Position numbers and translations under genes: made by a program. A stretch of DNA of 64,000 nucleotides from JACMNW01 sp031406155 (GTDB lineage Bacteria > Pseudomonadota > Alphaproteobacteria > Rhodobacterales > Rhodobacteraceae): the NCBI GenBank assembly GCA_031406155.1, contig JANOGW010000059.1:94526-158525 (forward strand), given 5' to 3'. This document shows, piece after piece, positions 60,059-64,000 of this stretch. The notes beneath the pieces were generated by a model. The model searched no databases and was not told the DNA's origin. It saw nothing but the letters and a program-made list of their open reading frames with translations. Each line of letters opens with the position of its first letter. Within the stretch, counting starts at the first letter, position 1.

Positions 60059-62704
60059 ATGCGGGTGACCGACGACAGTGCCACGCCGATGATGGCGCAA
60101 TATTTGGGGATCAAGGCGCAGTATCCGGGCGCAATCCTGTTCTACCGGATGGGCGATTTTTACGAGATGTTCTTTGATGATGCGGTGGCTGCCAGCGCCG
60201 CACTGGACATTGCGCTCACCAAGCGCGGCCAGCATCTGGGGCAAGACATTGCCATGTGTGGCGTGCCGGTTCATGCTGCCGAAGGGTACTTGCTGGCGCT
60301 GATCCGCAAAGGCTTTCGCGTAGCGATTGCAGAACAACTCGAAGACCCTGCTGAGGCCAAAAAGCGTGGCTACAAGGCCGTTGTGCGGCGCGATGTAGTG
60401 CGTCTGGTCACCCCGGGAACGCTTACCGAAGACAGTTTACTCGATGCACGTCGCAACAATTATTTGGCCGCCTATGCCGAGGTGCGCGACGCGGCGGCGT
60501 TGGCTTGGGTTGATATCTCGACCGGGGAGTTGCGGGCAATGCCGGTGGCGAAAGTGCGACTGGGTATGGAGCTGGCACGGCTTGCCCCCAAGGAAGTGCT
60601 TATCAACGAGGCGCAGTTGACCGATTGGGCTGCGACAGTCGAGGAAACCGGGGCGGCTGTGACACCGCTTGCCCGGGCGAGTTTTGATTCAACGGCGGCT
60701 GACCGGCGGTTATGCGCGTTGTTCGGTGTGGCCTCACTGGATGCCTTTGCGGCTTTTGATCGTGCCGAGGTTTCCGCGATGGGTGCGCTGGTGGATTATC
60801 TTGATCTGACCCAGCGCGGCAAATCGCCGATGCTGCGCGCACCGCAACGCGAACATCCCGGCGGTGCGATGCAGATCGATGCCGCAACCCGGCGCAATCT
60901 GGAACTGACATCGGCGCTGTCTGGCGGGCGGGACGGATCACTTCTGGCGGCGATTGACCATACCGTCACCGCAGCAGGTGCGCGGCTGCTGGACCGTCGG
61001 CTGTCGGCCCCGTCTTGTGATCTGACCGAGATACACTCGCGGCTTGCAGCAGTCCAATTTCTGCTGGAACAGAGCCGCTTTCGAGGCGATTTACGCGATT
61101 CGCTTCGCCGCGTGCCGGATATGGACCGCGCACTTTCTCGGCTGGCGCTGGACCGCGCCGGGCCGCGCGATCTGGCGGCGATTCGGGCGGGGCTGACGCA
61201 GTCGATGGCGCTTGCACCGCTGTTTGTGGGCGCAGCCCCACGATTGGCGAGTGCGGCAAAGGCGCTGGCTGGGCATGGCGAGTTGATAGAAGTGTTGGCG
61301 CGGGCTTTGGTTGACGAACCACCACTTCTGATCCGCGACGGCGGTATTATCGCGCCGGGGTATGATGCTGACCTCGATGAAACGAGGCGGTTGCGCGATG
61401 AAGGGCGCGAGGTCATTGCCGGGATGCAGGCCGACTACATCGCACAAACCGGCATCAGCAGCCTGAAGATCAAGCACAACAATGTTCTGGGCTATTTCAT
61501 CGAAACAACCAGCAACCACGCCGAACGGATGCTGGCGCCGCCGCTGGCGCAAACCTTCATTCATCGGCAAACAACGGCCAACCAGGTACGCTTTACCACT
61601 CTGCCGCTCAGCGAAATTGAAACGCGGATTCTGAACGCGGGCAACCATGCGCAAGATCTGGAAAAAAGACACTACACGGCGCTAAAGGACGTTGCTCTGG
61701 CAGACTCTGGCAAGATTGCCGCTGCTGCATCGGCTTTGGCCGAGATCGACTTGGCCGCCGGTTTCGCCGATCTGGCGGCATCGGAACTCTGGGCCGAACC
61801 GGTTGTTGACGATAGCCGCGCGTTCAATGTGTCCGGCGGACGCCATCCGGTGGTGGAACGCGCGTTGCGCAGACACGGCGGCGCCAGCTTTGTGGCCAAT
61901 GATTGCGCGCTGACGGAAGACCAAACACCCGCGATCTGGCTGCTGACCGGGCCGAACATGGCGGGGAAATCGACATTCCTGCGCCAGAACGCGCTGATCG
62001 CCCTGCTGGCTCAAACGGGCAGCTATGTGCCTGCAACTGCCGCGCATATCGGGTTGGTCAGTCAGTTGTTCAGCCGCGTCGGCGCATCCGATGATCTGGC
62101 GCGGGGCAGGTCCACTTTCATGGTGGAAATGGTCGAAACCGCTGCGATCCTCAATCAGGCCGATGATCGCGCCCTTGTGATCCTCGATGAAATCGGGCGC
62201 GGAACCGCAACCTATGACGGGCTTTCCATCGCATGGGCCACACTTGAACACCTGCACGCGACCAACCGGTGCCGTGCCCTGTTTGCCACGCATTACCACG
62301 AAATGACGGCGCTGGCGGGAAAGCTGACGGGGGTCGAGAATGCCACAGTCACTGTCAAGGAATGGGACGGCGATGTGATTTTCCTGCACGAAGTACGCAA
62401 AGGTGCGGCAGATCGCAGTTACGGCGTGCAGGTCGCGCGGCTTGCTGGCCTGCCGGCCTCGGTCATCGATCGCGCCAAAGTGGTGCTGGAGGCGTTGGAG
62501 TCAGGCGAGCGCGAAGGCGGGTCTCGGCAAAAGACACTGATCGACGATTTACCGCTGTTCAGGGCAGCACCTGCGCTGGCGATCAGATCGGCCACGAAAC
62601 ACTCGGCCGCCGAAGAGCGGCTGAAAGCCATCCACCCGGATGAACTGTCCCCGATAGACGCGTTAAAGTTAATTTACGAACTACGCGGGATGCTGAAAAT
62701 TTAG
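60059..62704 (+). CDS. mutS: DNA mismatch repair protein MutS
   Basis: 881 residues from the ATG; the GTG two codons later is better spaced from AGGGGG and may be the true start. The mismatch-reading Phe-x-Glu is in MGDFYEMFF near 32-40. The ATPase has Walker A GPNMAGKSTFLRQ near 631-643, Walker B LVILDEIGRGTATYDG and the switch ATHYHEM. It binds mismatches and recruits MutL. Full length and intact. Confidence 0.97.
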   Translation: MRVTDDSATPMMAQYLGIKAQYPGAILFYRMGDFYEMFFDDAVAASAALDIALTKRGQHLGQDIAMCGVPVHAAEGYLLALIRKGFRVAIAEQLEDPAEAKKRGYKAVVRRDVVRLVTPGTLTEDSLLDARRNNYLAAYAEVRDAAALAWVDISTGELRAMPVAKVRLGMELARLAPKEVLINEAQLTDWAATVEETGAAVTPLARASFDSTAADRRLCALFGVASLDAFAAFDRAEVSAMGALVDYLDLTQRGKSPMLRAPQREHPGGAMQIDAATRRNLELTSALSGGRDGSLLAAIDHTVTAAGARLLDRRLSAPSCDLTEIHSRLAAVQFLLEQSRFRGDLRDSLRRVPDMDRALSRLALDRAGPRDLAAIRAGLTQSMALAPLFVGAAPRLASAAKALAGHGELIEVLARALVDEPPLLIRDGGIIAPGYDADLDETRRLRDEGREVIAGMQADYIAQTGISSLKIKHNNVLGYFIETTSNHAERMLAPPLAQTFIHRQTTANQVRFTTLPLSEIETRILNAGNHAQDLEKRHYTALKDVALADSGKIAAAASALAEIDLAAGFADLAASELWAEPVVDDSRAFNVSGGRHPVVERALRRHGGASFVANDCALTEDQTPAIWLLTGPNMAGKSTFLRQNALIALLAQTGSYVPATAAHIGLVSQLFSRVGASDDLARGRSTFMVEMVETAAILNQADDRALVILDEIGRGTATYDGLSIAWATLEHLHATNRCRALFATHYHEMTALAGKLTGVENATVTVKEWDGDVIFLHEVRKGAADRSYGVQVARLAGLPASVIDRAKVVLEALESGEREGGSRQKTLIDDLPLFRAAPALAIRSATKHSAAEERLKAIHPDELSPIDALKLIYELRGMLKI

Positions 62705-62782
62705 CTCCATTTTCTGGCTTTTTCTTCGCACAAGCACTCTCGGGGGTCGGAGGGCAGACAGCCCCCCGGTTCGAAATCCGCA

Positions 62783-63346
62783 CTACCCTTGCGTATTGGA
62801 CGAAACCCCAACCTGCGCCGGGCGCAGCAACCGGTCGTGCAGTATGAATCCTTCGGCCATGACCTGAATGATCTGGCCTACCTTGGTGCCCGGCAAGGGT
62901 GCTTCGAACATCGCCTCGTGTTGCTGTGGATCGAAAGCATCGCCGACCTTCGGCGAAATCGGCTCAACGCCGTGCTTCGTCAGTACCTTGGTCAATTCGC
63001 GCAAGGTCAGATCAACCCCTTCGATCAGGGCCGGGGCCAAGGCGCGCTGGTCGTCCGAGGCCGAATCGAGTGCCCTGCGCAAGGCGTCGTAAACCGGCAG
63101 CATGTCGCGGGCGAGCTTTGATCCGCCATATTGCTCTGCCTCGCGCCGATCACGTTCGCTGCGTTTGCGGGCGTTTTCGGCATCTGCAAGCGCGCGCATG
63201 AAACGATCACGCATATCGTCACGCTCGATACGCAGATTGTCCAACTCGTCGGTGTCGATTTCAGGCTCTCCATCAATTTCATCCAGGCCGAAATCATCAG
63301 GTGTGCGCTCATCCGTCGCCATTTCGTCTTTCTTCGCTCTTGCCAT
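62783..63346 (-). CDS. grpE: Nucleotide exchange factor GrpE
   Basis: 187 residues. An acidic N-terminal tail is followed by a long coiled coil (about 35-80, DNLRIERDDMRDRFMRALAD) and a beta domain with GDAFDPQQHEAMFE and ILHDRLLRPAQVGVS. It releases ADP from DnaK. It begins 3 bp after the hrcA stop; the pair is a usual heat-shock operon. The tail after mutS (62705-62782) has only a weak G/C hairpin. Confidence 0.96.
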   Translation of the reverse strand: MARAKKDEMATDERTPDDFGLDEIDGEPEIDTDELDNLRIERDDMRDRFMRALADAENARKRSERDRREAEQYGGSKLARDMLPVYDALRRALDSASDDQRALAPALIEGVDLTLRELTKVLTKHGVEPISPKVGDAFDPQQHEAMFEAPLPGTKVGQIIQVMAEGFILHDRLLRPAQVGVSSNTQG

Positions 63347-63349
63347 CTC

Positions 63350-64000
63350 TCAACCTTTGCCTCTGTCAGACACCAGCCGCCCGACAAGCTGCGCCGTGTA
63401 ATCCACAATCGGGACGATTCTGCCATAGTTCAACCGGGTCGGCCCGATCACACCAACGGCACCAATAATCTTACGATCCGCGTTCATATAGGGAGAGACC
63501 ACCAGAGAGGAACCCGAAAGTGAAAAAAGTTTGTTCTCGGACCCGATGAAAATGCGCACCCCTTCGCCGGATTCGGTCAGATCTAAGAAATTGGCGATAT
63601 CGCGCTTGCGCTCAAGGTCATCAAAAAGGCTGCGGATACGATCAAGATCGGCGGCTTCGGCCTGATCGATCAGGTTGGCCCGGCCCCGCACGATCAGCCG
63701 TTCCTGACTTTCGCCGGGGCTTTCCCAAAGCGCCAGACCGCTTTCGACCATGACGCGGGCCAGCTCGTTCAGTTCCTGTCTGCGGTTGGCAATCTCATGG
63801 CGCATATGGGTGCGCAGCTCGGACAGGGTGCGCCCTTCGGCAAGCGCATTGAGGAAATTCCCCGCCTCGCGCATCGACGAGGGCGTCTGGCCAAGGGGAG
63901 GAACGAAAACCCGGTTTTCAACCTGGCCGCCGGCAAAGACCAGAACCACCAGCGCCCGGTCCGGTGCCAGCGACACGAATTCGATGTGGCGGATCGAGGC
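63350..64000 (-). CDS. hrcA: Heat-inducible transcription repressor HrcA, C-terminal part
   Basis: Runs off the window edge; about 216 residues of the expected 350 are seen and the N-terminal DNA-binding domain is outside. The visible part begins ASIRHIEFVSLAPDRALVVL and ends with SPYMNADRKIIGAVGVIGPTRLNYGRIVPIVDYTA in segments, the standard HrcA effector/dimer region. HrcA represses heat-shock genes at CIRCE sites, which would lie outside this window. grpE follows. Confidence 0.95.
   Translation of the reverse strand, partial: ASIRHIEFVSLAPDRALVVLVFAGGQVENRVFVPPLGQTPSSMREAGNFLNALAEGRTLSELRTHMRHEIANRRQELNELARVMVESGLALWESPGESQERLIVRGRANLIDQAEAADLDRIRSLFDDLERKRDIANFLDLTESGEGVRIFIGSENKLFSLSGSSLVVSPYMNADRKIIGAVGVIGPTRLNYGRIVPIVDYTAQLVGRLVSDRGKG

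Noticed and set aside
62741..62768. CGGGGG/CCCCCG hairpin between mutS and grpE as a terminator
   Set aside because: Six-bp G/C arms with a long loop and no T-run on either strand.
1..64000. tRNA, rRNA, CRISPR, insertion sequence, prophage or toxin-antitoxin loci
   Set aside because: The gaps were read for clover-leaf ends, repeated spacers, transposase motifs and terminal repeats; none was found.

Overview
The window is a 64-kb chromosomal segment of a GC-rich alphaproteobacterium, most likely a member of the Rhodobacterales (Roseobacter/Paracoccus relatives). The grounds are gene content and order (hslO-nudL-cca, hrcA-grpE, comF divergent from a BioC-like gene, hemH next to a tiny exported protein, argG facing a sulfotransferase-like/ilvE-like pair), single-NBD sugar ABC transporters, and many ATGA start-stop overlaps. 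I see no tRNA, rRNA, CRISPR array, insertion sequence or phage gene, and no gene-free stretch longer than about 275 bases. The first gene (a molybdenum hydroxylase) and the last (hrcA) run off the window.

Region 1 (1-13160, all +) is the most unusual part. It reads: C-terminus of a xanthine-dehydrogenase-type molybdenum hydroxylase, a 6-hydroxynicotinate-reductase-like Fe-S protein, a UPF0280 (ApbE-superfamily) protein, an AA_synth/DUF1185 protein, a polytopic membrane protein, a complete LivJHMGF-type ABC importer, and a HyuA/HyuB (hydantoinase/5-oxoprolinase) pair. I interpret it as an import and catabolism unit for a nitrogen heterocycle or cyclic amide: hydroxylation, ring reduction, then ATP-dependent ring opening. 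The reductase-like protein carries an SGAT..TS sequence resembling the flavinylation site recognised by ApbE, and the next gene keeps the ApbE metal and flavin motifs. This suggests a dedicated flavin-attachment pair.

Region 2 (13179-18379, -) is a TetR-MFP-RND efflux operon with a perfect 16-bp palindrome just downstream of a candidate promoter. Region 3 (18513-27128) is a D-xylose locus: xylF-xylH-xylG-xylB-xylA plus an aldo/keto reductase on -, divergent from a ROK-family XylR. Region 4 (27234-32581) is tamA-tamB for outer-membrane assembly. Region 5 (32575-38186, -) is a glycan-initiation operon: 4-reductase-like epimerase, PglC-like phosphosugar transferase, CapD/WbpM-like 4,6-dehydratase, DegT aminotransferase and YihY. 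Its first three genes resemble the rhizobial UDP-QuiNAc module.

Region 6 (38281-46273) holds comF-grxC-nit-marR, a BioC-like gene, hemH, a 60-residue exported protein with structured upstream DNA, two L,D-transpeptidases flanking a CAP-domain lipoprotein, and an rRNA methyltransferase. Region 7 (46270-49964) is a tandem pair of exporter half-transporters translationally coupled to that methyltransferase. Region 8 (50040-55065) has cca, nudL, hslO, a second NUDIX gene, and a divergent REC-PP2C phosphatase/Hpt pair. Region 9 (55338-64000) has a Gly-rich exported protein, argG, a sulfotransferase-like gene with a class-IV aminotransferase lacking the usual Glu, an exported MsrA, a REP-like element, mutS, and hrcA-grpE.
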